Source: Blakeslea trispora (Eukaryota > Mucoromycota > Mucoromycetes > Mucorales > Choanephoraceae). Taken from it: a stretch of 64,000 nt of DNA. A program made the position numbers and the translations under genes. Positions within the stretch are counted from its first letter, which is position 1, and every line of letters begins with the position of its first letter. The notes under the pieces were generated by a model. That model saw only the letters and a list, made by a program, of their open reading frames with translations. It had not been told where the DNA came from and ran no database searches. Of this stretch, positions 45,980 to 58,815 are shown piece after piece. The stretch is taken from positions 124,001 through 188,000 of the forward strand of contig JAIWNE010000028.1 in assembly GCA_025331445.1 (NCBI GenBank), read 5' to 3'.

Positions 45980-48900
45980 TTCTCTTCATATGTTGTTATT
46001 GTTTTCTTCCTTTTCTTCTATGGTCATTAAACCTTATTTAGTTATATCAACAAGTTTCTTTTGTTTTTATTGATGTTTTCTTAAAAAACCAATCTTCGAA
46101 ATTTACTAGATTGGAAAAAATGGAGGAAAAAAAAACAACAACTTTATTTGGTGCCAAAGTAAAGTTTAATTATAGGCGGAACCAGCTTATTTTGGTCAAA
46201 ACGTTTCGATTCGAAGACTGTGAGTTTTCTTCAGTTCTATTTTAAGCTTTTAACCTACCCTCTTTGTTTCTTGCGATTAATAGTATATTTGCTCGTGAAA
46301 TAACTTGGTAGTTTCCCTTTTCTTTCTCTGAAATTCATATGCATTTATTACTAGATTGCTCTTTCAAATACTTTCAGTATACTCACTAAATGTATTTATA
46401 ATAAAGCTAGTTTTTCTTTTGATTTAATAAGGTTTCCGTTTTCAAGCAAAGTTGAATTTATAGACGTCTTCTCTCTTTTGTCTTGTGAGCACTTACTTGC
46501 TATAAAATTCATGTCTTGTTATTAATAAGGAGTTTATGAATTCAAAGTCGAGTTTTTCGGTAGAACATTTAATTCCCAGGATGACATTTGAGACAAAAAA
46601 AAAGTATATCCTGAGGCGGCCTGCACTATAAAGTTCAAAAGTCCAACAACTGAAATCCTCGGCAGAAGGGTATACAAATGGATCGAATTGCAAGCTAAAA
46701 AAAACAATCAATTTCTCTTGCCAGATGGACTTTTAGTTTCTCATTAAAATTTAAATTGGTCACAGAATTACATGTTGGAGCAAAAAAAAAAACTGTAGAT
46801 AGTTGCTTTTAGTTTACTCTATATAGTCACACTCTCACTGCTTTAGTACAAATGTCATTGTTGATGCAATTCGTGCTTCTCATTTAAGCTCTATTCATGT
46901 TATCATTTTCTGCTCATCAAAACTACAAAAACGAATCTCTACTCATTAGAATGTTTAAGTTCATTATAGGGGAGCGTGGCCCCAGCTGAAGCTACTACCT
47001 TTTATGGTAATCCTAGGACGACTTTTCAGGATCTCCTCTCCTCTCAAACTCCCAATTGTATTGGGTATTTTCTCCCTATCCATAACACAAACAAAATAAG
47101 ACTGAGACCACAAGGGACAGACAGCTGTATTATGTTTACATGATTTATACCAAGCGTCGCTCAACATGAATCCTGTTTACTATAGACATTATAGTAAAAG
47201 ACAAAGGAGTAACTTCATACAGTATTCTTCAGAGTACATCAAACCAGCCTTGTAAGAATGTTACTTTTTTCAAACATAAATGTTATACAGGAGTCGTTTT
47301 ATGGGTTGACAGTTGCGCTTCATCAAATCTAGGTACCGAGCATGTCTAGCTTCGTTGTTATGTGAAACTGGTTTAGAGAAGTTGGTCTTGTATGTTCTTT
47401 GGTTTGTCTGCATATTTCCTTTTTCGGCCAAGATCAAAAGGAGATCAACAGATGTCTAAACTCAAAGTATTTCCTTGTTGCCATACTTTGAAAACATTTC
47501 AACCAACCCTCTATTTTATTAGACAATTAATACAACTGAATAATTTAATAAACTAAAACTCTGTCGTAGTAAAATGCAAATTACTTTTTCTTGTCTAGTC
47601 AAGGGAGCAAAGGCAAACACAAGTTTGAAAACGCAACGCACAACAATTAACTCCATTTTCCTATTGACTGAAGCTTCTTCATTAAATCCCTTTTAATTGA
47701 CAAAGCGCTGTTTTCAAACCTAGCATAGAGATAAGGAGCAAGAGAAAATCATCGGCTTGGTACTGACCCGACAAAAACTAGTCTTATTCCATATAAGTAC
47801 TTAGTAAACCGTATTTCCCTATCAGATTTGTTTGTCTGCAGATCTTCTTCCTCTTCTGGCATAAATTCGATGCGTTACTTCATTTTCGTAGCAATCTTCG
47901 ATTGATTGATAAAAAAAAGGCAAACCTGTTCATATTTGAGCTTGTTTTATAATTGTTAAAGGGAAGAAAAGATCCTGCATAAACGCTGATTTTTCGTTTT
48001 AAAGTAAAGAAATCTCCTAGTACAATAGGGCATCTTGAATTAAAAAGAAAAAACAAGTGTTTTCGTATCGTGTCTTGAAAGTACCAAAAGATTGTGAATT
48101 TTTCTTTAGGAAATTTGAACGCACCCCCAAGGCCTTTTTTTTTTGGCACAATACCGACAAAGCTAGAGCCTGCTTTTGTCACTAAAATTTCAAGTTGAAA
48201 CATTCCAGAGTGAAATTAGATAAAACTCGTACACTAGAACCATATTCTTAAAGTTCGAAATGGTAAAAGTTATGAAAGGTCTTTAAAAATTAATGGTTTA
48301 TGATTTTTGCTTGTTTACAGAACTCGAATATGTATACGAAAGAAGCTTACAAACAATGTTTCTTGTCTTTTCTGGCTTAGTGCTTAAACTACTCTATTTT
48401 TTTCGTTCGCTGCTACTTTTGATTAGTTTGAACATCTGTGGATACTGTTCGTTTAAGCTAGGCATTTGGCTACATAGCATATATTGTCTATTTTGCAAAG
48501 CCCAATCTTATCTTTATTTATAAAGAGCTTTCTAATTCCAAAAAAGAAAAAATACGCCCAGTTAGATGCATACAATCTAACGTACAGTGCAATTCACTTT
48601 CACAAGATTTTTTTTCTTTGCTACCTTGAACAGGAAAACTGATTGAAAGTACTCTTAAAAAGCAGGCATCCATTCTTTGTTTCCTCAGCTCTCCGGCTGG
48701 TATATGTTGTGCAGGGCCAACGACCAACAGAAGCCTTGGAAAACTTTCTTGCAGAATTTAATATCTGTTTCAAAAGCAGAAAGTTGAGACAAAGGATGTC
48801 CACAATTCTTATTAGAATGACCATAGAGAAGGCAGCCGACAGTACCAGAAATTATTTACCTTTCCTAAGACATGATTAGGACCAACTTAAGCTTAGCTCT

Positions 48901-50923
48901 TCTCAAGCAGTACACTAACTCAAGAAACTCAATTTTCATGCGAACTCTCAGTATATAGTGCATATAGTATTCATCAAGGTGAGCAATATCTCTATCGATT
49001 TACTCTTGTTTGCCAAGGCCGTTTACATGATTGAAAAAGAAGTAAAAGTTAAAATCATGCTAGAAGACACTAATGCTGACTAGTTCATGAGTATGCCTAA
49101 AAAATCCTCTATAATAATTTTGAATACTCAAGTATCTTGATAAAGTATTGAGCAAAGGTGTTGACATCTAGCCTACCAATAATGGCCTAAAAAAACACAG
49201 TACTCTTCTTCGGTTCTAGAACATAAATAACAGAGGAGCAAAGATGATTTTTATCAACAGAAGCAGCCTCGTAGGCTACATCCGCAACAATTTGTTGTTT
49301 GTTCAAAGGATGTTTTTACTGACCAATTCCTGGCGCGAAAAAAAAGCAACCATCAGATTCTTGTCGTTTGAAATCAGTGTATACCCTTCGTAATCGCTCA
49401 TTAGTTTGCTCAGACCGTCTAAAAAACTAAAATTCTCGCTGATGCCAAGAAAAACTTTGGTAACATTGAGTTTGTATTTGGATCTATCTTGGTTTCCCAT
49501 CACAGAGCTTGTTTTTTTAGCAGACAAAGTGGGTTTATCAAGACGAGATGCAACAGTAATGCTAAAGTCTATGGGAGTCTTTGACTTATCTGCTTATATA
49601 GCTTCAAGTGCGACGTTGCTTTGATCCCCAGGCAAATCAAGTCCTGAAAGCTGATATCGATGTGTCCTCCATTACACTTTATTGTGCACATTAGAATATG
49701 TTTGACCCAAAGATCACTGCTAATATGCTTCAATACTCTTTTTTTTTTTACAATGCATACATTGCTGATTCTTAACTAGGCTTTTTTTTTTTTGTAGAGT
49801 GTAGGGCAGTCTCTTTTTTTTTTGTATAATGTCAGGACTTGTAAAATGCTCGCCATCAGAATATTAGTTTTTAAAGTAGCATAGCTTAAAATAGTGCTTG
49901 TCGATCAACATCTTGAAATATAGCAGCAATAGTGTACCTATATTACCAATTAGGCAATATCAAACTCCATTAATATAGGCTCAGGTTTTATATGGCACCC
50001 TATCCAAGCAAGAGATCTTGTGAAAAAAAAAAGTTGTTTCTGATGAAAGGTTAAACTGTCTGATAGATTAACAGAAGTTTAATTGTGTCAAAGAAAGCAA
50101 TAAACAAATTACAAGCTATGAAACGAAATTAGGTTCTGTGGAGCATTAAGCTTGCAGGACTCATTGATGCTTTAGGGGGGGGGCATGTTTGTCAAATGTC
50201 TAATTAGATGCATAGTAAGTTTTGCCCCAACTCTTTTTTCGATAAAGACTTTTGACTTAAAAAAGAAAAATGGTCATTTCCTATTCATCTGCTTATGCTT
50301 TTGAGGCGATTCGATCGATATGGAATATTGCCCATGTATATGTATTTCATCTTGCTTTGTGAAGATCTTTAATGCCGGCTCCTTTTCTCCCTGTAGACTT
50401 AAAACAACAGAACATATGAATGAAATCAAGGTTTAATGTCACTCTTTGCATCCTCTCCCTTCCATGTCCCATCAATCTGACAAAACTTTTATATTTCGGG
50501 TTGATTTCATTTTTACCAGCCAAATCAATCTGTGTTGCTTTTGAACGATGTTTAGCTTTATGAGGTTTTGTATCCAAGGATCATGATATGGGTTTGGTTA
50601 AAGAAACAGTATGGATTAGTCTGTATCTTGCATTCGAAACCCATTCAAGGTAATTTTATTGGATAATGTGCGCCCAAGTTTTGTGTTTGTTTTAAAAATA
50701 ACAAGAACCTTCCCATTATAGGACTCATCCCTTAAGTCTTGGCAGCGTGTTATTGACATCCCTAACGTGTGCTGACAAAGGGCGTATTATCAAGAAAAAA
50801 GTCCCTGCCTTAAGGTTGATCAAATCCTAGAGGAGGGAGAAAGTGCCTCCCCTCAAGTTTATTACTTTCTAGTCCATTTATCATTTTTTATTTATTTACA
50901 TGTAAAAAAGATATCCGATTATT
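45980..50923. other. 4.9-kb gene-poor region between SMC1 and SNF2
   Basis: No gene supported. Several minus-strand frames of 67-107 codons are scattered here without introns or motifs; the stretch 49.1-49.9 kb looks like decayed coding sequence and includes one copy of a dispersed repeat (49630-49905). Many A/T homopolymers and a run of nine G near 50175. Confidence 0.5.
49630..49905. repeat. dispersed repeat, copy A
   Basis: Shares ordered blocks with 59375-59585 on the same strand: AATCAAGTCCTGA..., GATGTGTCCTCCATT, CACATTAGAA, ACCCAAAGAT, CTTGTAAAATGCTCGCCATC and AGTGCTTGTCGATCAACATC. The blocks are separated by indels and by T-rich insertions in this copy. Probably a decayed transposon fragment. 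Confidence 0.7.
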
Positions 50924-53900
50924 CTAATAGTTTAGTCTAGAACGCTTTACTAAACGTTTGTCGTCTTGATCGTAATCGTTCTCTAATTGCCTTAACCATT
51001 GCTTCTCAGTCATACCATCATCATAACGAACAGATTCACCTCGTGCACGCTGACCACGGCCCATCATGGCATCGTCTAGTGTATCATCCTTATTGTAATC
51101 AACTGAATCGTATCGATAAATATCTGGTAACTCCCAGTCCTGAATCAATCGTTCTGCCTTCTTGTTGTGTTGAGGATCATCTCCATGCTTACGGCGCCAT
51201 TCTTCCATATCAGTACGTTGTCTCTCTAAATCAATCTTGGTGAAGACAGCATATTCTTGATCAGATCGCTTCAGGATGGTGTTGAGCTCCTCATCATCCA
51301 TTTCATCACTTTCCTCATCTGTCTCTCTTGTCTCGTCAACTGCATTGCTCTTGTCTTCCAACAGGGAACGCAAAAATGCCTCACGATCTTCTTCTGTACT
51401 ACGATGATCAAATTTACCAGCTTGAATGACTTTGCCATCAATGTCTAGCTTGTATTGTGCTCTAGCCAAGATGTTTTCTTCTACAGAGTTCTCTGTAATC
51501 AATCTGAAGATACGCACTTCCTTGGTCTGACCGATACGATGGGCACGATCCTGAGCTTGCAAATCTTGATGAGGGTTCCAGTCTGAATCGAAAATGATGA
51601 CTGTATCGGCTGTCTGTAAATTCAAACCAAGACCACCGGCACGGGTACTTAACAAAAACATGAAATAAGGGGATTCGGGAGCATTGAAGAGATGAAGTAG
51701 ATTGGACCGGTCATCTGACTTGGTTGAACCGTCCAGTCGTAAATGACGATAACCACGATAGATACAGAAATCTTCCATAATATCCATAATTTGTGTCATT
51801 TGGAAGAAAATCAATACCTACAATAAACGCGTCAATTTCTGAATCTTTTTTCTTTTCAAGAACAAACTTACTCGGTGACCTGTTGCTCTTAACTTGGGTA
51901 ACATGCGATCCAAAAGTTCGAATTTGCCAGATACTCGATAGAGTAATTCGTTGCTAATCTTGTAAGGGTTGATAACGCGCTCTACTTCCTCAAAAACAAA
52001 AGGATGGTTACAGATCTTACGTAGCTGCATAATAGCATTGTTCAAGCCCTTAATGCTTGTCTTGCCATTGGTAGCATTCGAGCCAAACAAGACGCCATGC
52101 TTCTTCATTTGAGTATACAGCTTCATCTGAAGTGCAGACAACTTGCATTTGATGACAGTCTCGATTTTATCAGGCAATTCAGATTCTACGTCCTTCTTGA
52201 GACGTCTCAGCAAAAAGGGTCTCAAGACTTTATGAAGACGCTTGATAATCAACAGTTGCTCTTCTTCATTCAGCTCTACTTTATCTTGAACACCTTGGTT
52301 TGAGAAAGGTGTATTAAACCATTCTTCAAAGCTTTTGACAGAGTTGAAGATTTTGGGTAAAATAAAGTTCAAAAGAGCCCAGAGTTCAGGCAGGTTGTTC
52401 TGTAGTGGTGTACCTGTCAAGATCAATCGGTAGCGAGAAAAGTAGTATTGTCGCAAGACCATAGTCAATTTTGACTGTGTGTTTTTCATACGATGACCTT
52501 CATCAATGATCATGTACTGCCATTTGATTTTAGAGAGCACAGGACGATCTTTGATGATATAGTCAAATGTAGTCAACAGTACTTGGAAGTCACGGTGCTT
52601 GATTTGCTTCTTTTGGATATCTTTACGTACATCGGGTGTTCCCTTATAACAAATCATAGTGACTGAAGGTGCCCATTTAACAAACTCAAGCGACCAATTT
52701 GTCAATGTAGAGAGTGGGACAATAATCAAGAAGGGACCATTCTGTTGCTTTCTCTCAATCAGATAGGTCACTAAACTGATGGTCTGAATTGTCTTACCGA
52801 GACCCATTTCATCAGCCAAGATACCATTCAAACGATTGTTATAGAGAGAGACCATCCATTGAAGACCCTTGATCTGATACTCTTTTAGCTTACCACCCGA
52901 CAAGATGCTAGGCTGAGATACGTTTTCTTGAATACGATGAGCCATACGATAATAATCCACTTTCTTGCCACTGGAGTCAGTCAACATCATTTCTTCATCC
53001 ACTACAGCATCATCTTCATTATCTAAGCTATCATCCATGTTCATGTTTTCTGTCTGCTGATCTACAACGGCTCTAGTCAATGATTCAAGATAAGTGCCCG
53101 TTTGCTTCAAGAGAAGAGTTAAACGAGTATCTTTAGCTTCGTCCAATAGCTTCATATAAGCTTCTTCATCATCATTTCGAAGGGCACGAATACGATCCTT
53201 TGAGCGCTTATCTGCCTTTCTTTGTTCTTCTTTGTCAATATGAGCATGGAATTGAAGGATGGCTTTGCCCAATTTGCCCATTCTTGCCTGATGTGCTTTA
53301 TGCCAAGCAATCAAGTCACGACCTTGATTGCAAACACTTTGAAGATAGTCCAGATGGCGTTGCTTCTCCTTCTTTTCTCTATCAAGTCGTTGTTGCTTTT
53401 CCAGTTTTTCGGTCAGTTTAGCTTCACGCAAGGTCTTTTTCATGATCTTGCGGTAAGATGTACGATCTACCGAATTAGCTAATCGATTGGCTTCTTCCAT
53501 GTTCTTCACAATCTCTTCTCTAAGTTTAGCTTGCTTATCACGTAGCTGAAGTGAGCGCAACTGAACAATGGTTTTGAGGCGCTGAGGAGAAGCTGTGCGG
53601 ACAGTATCTTCATAATATTCATTAAGTAGATAGCCTAAAGGAAATCGCTGATTCTCGTCATCCATGGTAGCTTCCAGTTGATTCATACGTTCTTCAATGC
53701 GTTGATCGATGCACTGTTGTCTCTCAGACAAGACTGTTTCAGGATCCAGACCTTTAGGAGCCATCTCTGGTAAGAGCAGTCGCTGTTGTCGTGAAGCATG
53801 AGCATGCGAGCGTTGTTGACCTGACAAGAGGTCAAAAGCAGTAACAACATCTGTGTCTTTGTTTTTTCCAGTAACTAAAGGTGCTAGAGGCATTGGTGCT

Positions 53901-54852
53901 GTGCCTGACTTCTTTTTGATTGAGTTGAATTCCAATGCTTGTTGATAAATAGCTTCTACTAGTCGCTCGGCCATTGTTTTGGGAGGTTCTTTAGCTTTCT
54001 CGGTTTGCTCTGCTGAAACTGTTGGCATGACAGGTTCTGACTTGATCGTTTGATTTACATGAACAGGACTATTCGTAGCATGATGACTCGAAGAAGGTGA
54101 GGATGCTTGTGTAGCTATAGGGGAGGAAGAGGGTGAAGTGTTTAGTTGTGGATTGCTTTGTGCGAGAAAATTATAGGCAAGCATTTGATACTGTAATTGC
54201 TGTTGCTGTTGTTGCTGTTGCTGTTGTTGTTGCTGTTGCTGTTGCTGTTGCTGTTGTTGTTGCTGTTGTTGTTGTTGTTGCTGCTGCTGTTGTGGCTGTG
54301 GTTGTGGTTGTAATAGTGGCTGTTGTAGTTGCAATTGTGGCTGTTGCGGTTGCAGTTGCAGTTGCTGACTCGTGTTTGTAGGTGTAGAAGGTACAGAAGA
54401 AGAAGGTGAAGGAGAACCGGTTTGATTGTTTAATTGCTGTTGCTGCAATAGATGCTGCTGTAATAATTGGAGTTGCAACTGTTGCTGTTGTTGCAATTCA
54501 GTGGGTGTTATCGGACGAGGCTCGTTTTTCACTACTGGTACTTGCTGTGGTGGCATGGGTTGTACTGGTATTGGTTGTGGTTGAACTTTTTGCTGTTGAA
54601 CAGCTTGGTTTTGTTGTTGTTGCAATAAGCGCAACAAATTCATAAGCTGTGAGAATTCATTCTTGCCGTCTTCTTTTTCTCCAGCTGCCTGTAACTGTTT
54701 TGCTCGCTAAATAGAAAAGTTCAGTATTTCATTCAATTAGAATTTTTTTCATGCATGAAATTCACCTGTAAAATGATATTCAGCTTTTCTTTTGTAAGTG
54801 AGTTTAGTGTCAAGTCAGGAGCGACATGAGAAGAAGTACTGGTATTGTTCAT
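50924..54852 (-). CDS. snf2: Snf2/Sth1-type SWI/SNF chromatin-remodelling ATPase, no bromodomain
   Basis: Three exons (54852-54766, 54706-51872, 51817-50924) encode 1271 aa. The N-terminal third is Gln/Pro-rich with a tract of more than 30 Gln near residues 165-200. The HSA helix region ([20 protein letters not shown]) is near residue 505. ATPase motifs follow: [20 protein letters not shown] (Walker A, ~660), [15 protein letters not shown] (DEGH box, ~765), [20 protein letters not shown], and motifs [23 protein letters not shown] and [21 protein letters not shown] SnAC-like segment ([20 protein letters not shown]) follows and the protein stops soon after (LVKRSRLNY). Yeast Snf2 and Sth1 and animal BRG1 end with a bromodomain; none is encoded here or in the next few kb downstream. 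Confidence 0.93.
54186..54295 (-). repeat. CAG/CAA trinucleotide tract (polyglutamine)
   Basis: Imperfect (CTG/TTG)n on the plus strand, coding for more than 30 consecutive glutamines in the Snf2 N-terminus. It is flanked by further Gln-rich sequence up to about 54640. Confidence 0.9.
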
Positions 54853-55802
54853 GATCTATGAAACACATTGTTATAAGCACTGTTTATGAAATATCAGAAA
54901 TAAAGAAAGAGAGAAAAATAAAATAAAATAAAAAAATTACCCGCTTCAAGTTTATTCTACAACAAGAGGAAAAAAAAAAAAAAGAGTGTAGTAGGTTTTA
55001 TTCAAAGTTATAAACGCACACTAGGAAAAAAAAAAAAATTGTTATCTCTTTTTTCATTAATGGTGTGACATCACTTTTATTCTTACATTGAGTAGTTTTA
55101 ATTGAGACGAATTTTTGATTTATTTGGGACAGAATTATAGCTTGGAAATCTCTGGTACTACAACAGCACGCTTTATTTGAAAAAGTGTTCATTTTTGAGA
55201 CATGCACTTCTATATTGTATACTCACAAGTAGAATGGTATTATAAGGCTTGAAGCGATACAAGTTTAAAGAATTGCTACTCTCATATTATATATTCTTAT
55301 ATCAAACAATTCTTAAATCGAGCGATTACTGTTTAATCTGCACTCCGAATACCATTACAAATGTAATTGGAATGAGATATAACAAGAAAGAGAAGCCGGA
55401 ATTTGGTGCGATTATACCTTCAAGCCTATGGAGAAGAACATGTCTGCCTTCTTGGACAAAGCTGGGGATATTACAAGCAAGAGCAATGCTGCATGTCTTT
55501 TATGTAAAAAACGAAGGACCTGATCTCATAACATGGCTGTAAAAAAGTCAATTCGATCTCATATTGATCTCTAGAATGAAACAGATGTCTTGTAGCCTAT
55601 GACTGATTCACAGCAGAATGCTAGTCTTGGGCACTTTCCAAGATTCCAAGTTGAGTGTTGATGTACGCCCATTGTATTTTTTTGTACCACAAGATTTAAC
55701 TTTCAGTGACTGTATGACTTTTTCGATTTATAAAATCCGCCTCTTTTTTTTTTCTTTTACTTTCTTTTTTTTTTTTTCTCTTTGACAGTTTCAATTGTGC
55801 TA
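54853..55802. other. intergenic upstream of snf2 and the CENP-M-like gene
   Basis: About 950 bp between two divergent genes, with several A/T homopolymers (54970, 55027, 55745-55777). A possible 97-codon plus-strand frame (55249-55542) has no motif and is not called. Confidence 0.4.
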
Positions 55803-56603
55803 ATGCTTCGACCACAATACACTCGTAGACCTTTTGAGTTAATGGTACGCATGGCAGTAACAAAGCACAGAATTTGAAATAACAATAAACCTGATAGATT
55901 TTGGGTCGACCTGGTGCAGGCAAACGTACTTTATCAGATCAATTCTTGAGAGTTAAAGATGTCTTTTTCTCAATGTAAATTCAATGCGTACATCAGGAAC
56001 ATAATGGAATCCTAAACAGTCTGTTGGTTACCCAGAAATATAGCAGAAGATATACCTGAAATTAGTGTGGATCGAATTGACTACATATTGATTTTAATTG
56101 ACTTGACACAAGAGGACAGTATGCGGTTACTGGATCAAGCATTGCAACGGATGGACGTACGCTTTTTAGCAAAGAAGTTGTCTATTGTGGTCACAAAAAG
56201 TAAGAAGAAAAAATATCATAGTATACGCTAATAGCTTATTCATGCTCGGACAATATATAAAAAGTGGATCAACTAAGACAGAAAGAGATTTCAATTCATC
56301 AAATTCAAAGCACAGTCCAATCTTACTTTGATATACCCATCTTTTATGTTAACTTGACTGTAAATAATCCTATTGAAATTCATCATTTTATACGTTATCT
56401 CATTCAACCCCTCCCCCTCCTCTTCATAGCGACACTTAGAGAAAACGCGGTTATGTCAGCAACTATCACAGCTCATCAAGACCAACACATTGCAATCAAG
56501 ACATGTCTCTACATCAATACTGAAATGTATTGATCTATATGACTCTGATGAACCTGATGAAGATCATGACATGACCGACACAAGTGTAACCGAATCCTCA
56601 TGA
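55803..56603 (+). CDS. CENP-M homologue (inner-kinetochore pseudo-GTPase)
   Basis: Five exons (55803-55844, 55898-55974, 56036-56199, 56265-56359, 56430-56603) splice in consistent phase to 183 aa, practically the length of animal CENP-M (180 aa in human, from memory). The product opens MLRPQYTRRPFELMILGRPG. The segment VDRIDYILILIDLTQEDSMR and then LDQALQRMDVRFLAKKLSIV align with the RIDLIV...LRHVD...FFLGKV blocks of CENP-M. The strand IPIFYVNL and helix CQQLSQLIKTNTLQSRHVST also correspond, and an acidic tail follows. CENP-M is a small-GTPase fold without GTPase activity in the CENP-H/I/K/M part of the constitutive centromere network. Here a P-loop-like GRPGAGKR and a G4-like TKMD remain. 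No long single-exon ORF exists, so the gene is easily missed. Alternative: another Ras-fold protein. Confidence 0.78.
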
Positions 56604-56758
56604 AATAAGCCAATTAAAGAAAAAAAAAAAAAAGAGTTGTTTTGAGAACGGCTCCTTAAAAAAAAATATGTTGTTTTAGGCTTTTGTTTTCTTCCTCTTT
56701 TTTTTTTTTCCTTCTTTCATGTACATAATATACTAACCACCCGCTTAAAAAAAAAGTT

Positions 56759-58042
56759 ATGCAGCAACCAGAATACTATAGCTATATTTTCGATAATTCA
56801 AACCCACCTCGAGCAGATGACAACAACAATAACAACAACAACCTTTTTGGTCATCTAGACTTACCAGCCAATTTATCTCAAAGTCTGTCACAACCACCTG
56901 TATCAACAGGCGAGTCTAGTTCCTCAAGCACAAACCCTCAACTGCTCGCTTCGTCCAAAGGAACAACCGATTTCCGCCGCCGAAAAAACTGGTCAGAGCG
57001 CATTTTAGTCGAAATTACCGGTCTATTGCATGTCCTTTCACCTACTGGCAAAATACTCTATTGTTCAGAATCAACCCATGAATTGACAGGTTTTCGACCA
57101 CACGAACTAGTAGGACAATCTTTGGTGGATTTCTTACATGTAGATGATATCGATGTCTTTATTCGTGATTTTCAAATGGCATTTCATATGTGTTCTCAGA
57201 TCAAGACATACTATCGATTTCGCAAGAAGGATGATTCATATGTCATTTTTGAAGTAGTAGGTCAGCCCAAATCAGATCACCCTGGGCAGCCACCACAATC
57301 ATTCTTTGGCATTGCTCAGCCTGTGCCTACAAGAAGCGGCACTCTCTTGGATACTTTTCTGGAACTCAAGACGGAAAACAATTGGTTAAAGAAGCGGATT
57401 GAAGGATTAGTGGCCAAGTATGGTCCTGTAGAGTCACATCATGAAGACGCATCACATTCTGCATCAGCCAGTAAACCCATCTCATTAGACCCTCCTGTGT
57501 ATAACGGAGTCAGCACTTCATATTCGTCCAACAGTAGCCTCTCAAATCCTCACGACATGAGTCATCTTCCGAGTACCGGTACGAATGATGGCTATCCTCA
57601 TTCATTGCATAAAGCAGAGAATTGGTTAGACACATCGGATATGGATGATCATATGTTCCCTAATGAAAACAAGCACAAGTTAGCAAGTAATCCTGACCAA
57701 GACATGTCGATGGATGCCTCAGAACGAAAAGATAAATGGAAAAGACGCGTAAGTATACAAAAGAGCTAGGAGCACGATTGATTATACTCAACAGAGAGAT
57801 GGATTAGAAAAAGACTAAAGGATCAGATGAATATGTCTGTGCAGACTGTGGGACAACTTCCTCCCCAGAATGGCGAAAGGGGCCTCAAGGTCCTAAAACG
57901 TAAGCTAATACTAAATCACGGAGAAATCTTTTTTTTTTTTGAAATTATTATTTCTTTACTGACTATTACATTTAGTCTATGTAACGCATGTGGTCTTCGT
58001 TGGGCTAAAAAGAACAAAAAGAGAGATTTGAATGAAGACTGA
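56759..58042 (+). CDS. wc2: White collar-2 type protein (PAS plus GATA zinc finger)
   Basis: Three exons (56759-57748, 57808-57899, 57976-58042) encode 382 aa. A Ser/Asn-rich N-terminus precedes [20 protein letters not shown] and a single PAS domain (about residues 80-190: [40 protein letters not shown]). Near the C-terminus is a GATA-type finger split by an intron: [20 protein letters not shown], then GPKT and [15 protein letters not shown] (C-x2-C-x18-C-x2-C). One PAS plus one C-terminal GATA finger without a LOV cysteine motif matches WC-2, the partner of the blue-light photoreceptor WC-1; the pair activates light-responsive genes. Mucoralean fungi usually carry several paralogues, so the exact one is not assigned. 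Confidence 0.9.
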
Positions 58043-58164
58043 AACAGCTAGGATTCTCCGAACAACTCATTTACTTCTTGTATGTTGCATTGAAAAAAGT
58101 GAAAGAGAGAGGATGCCTTTCTTTTTCTTTTTCTCTTTATTTTAATATAATTGTAAAAAAAAAC

Positions 58165-58722
58165 ATGCTATTGTATCATGAACGATTAAAAGCATTGATT
58201 CATAGACCTATTCGCCCTCATTTACTGTCTTATATAACACATCAAGCATCGCTTGTGATTGCTTGTCATCCTCTTGTCACAAGAGAAATTGAACCCTCTA
58301 TTCCACCCTTAGGTACCTTTATTCATCTATTGGTCAAACGAGCCTATATACGGACAGGCACTCTTTTGGCCACTTTAGTCTTATTGGACCGACTTCGACA
58401 CCGTTTAACTCAATTTACCAGTGGTATGCCATGTACTTGTCAACGCATCTTTCTGGCTACCTTGATTGTCACTACCAAGTACCTTCATGACACATCACCT
58501 AAAAACAAGCATTGGGCTGACTTTGCAGTTTATTTTACAGTTGCAGAGATCAATTTGATGGAAAAGCAATTCCTGTCCTTGATGGACTATCAGCTAGTGA
58601 TTACTGAAGGGGATCTATTTCGTAGTTTCATAGCTTATGAGATCACTTGTCTATCGATACCCAAATCGCTTCATGTGTTTTCTAAAAAGAGAAATAGAGA
58701 AATCCTTCCTTTATCAATGTAA
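58165..58722 (+). CDS. Pcl-type (Pho80/Pcl1-like) cyclin
   Basis: A 185-aa single-exon reading from the ATG at 58165. The core is a cyclin box: VKRAYIRTGTLLATLVLLDR, then LRHRLTQFTSGMPCTCQRIF, LATLIVTTKYLHDTSPKNKH and WADFAVYFTVAEINLMEKQF, followed by LSLMDYQLVITEGDL. The K-Y-L-x-D and W-A motifs are those of Pcl1/Pho80 cyclins, which bind the Pho85/Cdk5-like kinase and link nutrient status to the cell cycle. The end (SKKRNREILPLSM) could be altered by an unseen 3' intron. The gene starts about 120 bp after wc2, on the same strand, and is convergent with the small gene at 58816-59052. Confidence 0.82.
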   Translation: MLLYHERLKALIHRPIRPHLLSYITHQASLVIACHPLVTREIEPSIPPLGTFIHLLVKRAYIRTGTLLATLVLLDRLRHRLTQFTSGMPCTCQRIFLATLIVTTKYLHDTSPKNKHWADFAVYFTVAEINLMEKQFLSLMDYQLVITEGDLFRSFIAYEITCLSIPKSLHVFSKKRNREILPLSM

Positions 58723-58815
58723 CAATAAAAAAAAATTCCTTTCACATTATGAAAAATACCAAAACTGATTGTTATTTTGTCAAATTTCAAACAAGACTTT
58801 TTATTCAATTGTCAA

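Noticed and set aside
48518..48880. Overlapping short frames on both strands near 48.6 kb
   Set aside because: Each is under 80 codons and without motif; likely remnants of a decayed repeat at best.
54133..54645. Val/Ala-rich plus-strand frames opposite the SNF2 N-terminus
   Set aside because: These are antisense shadows of the CAG/CAA glutamine tract.
55898..56040. Alternative splicing of the CENP-M-like gene ending the second intron at 56019
   Set aside because: That choice breaks the reading frame. Ending the intron at 56035 restores the frame and gives SINIAEDIPEISVDRID, which fits the family.
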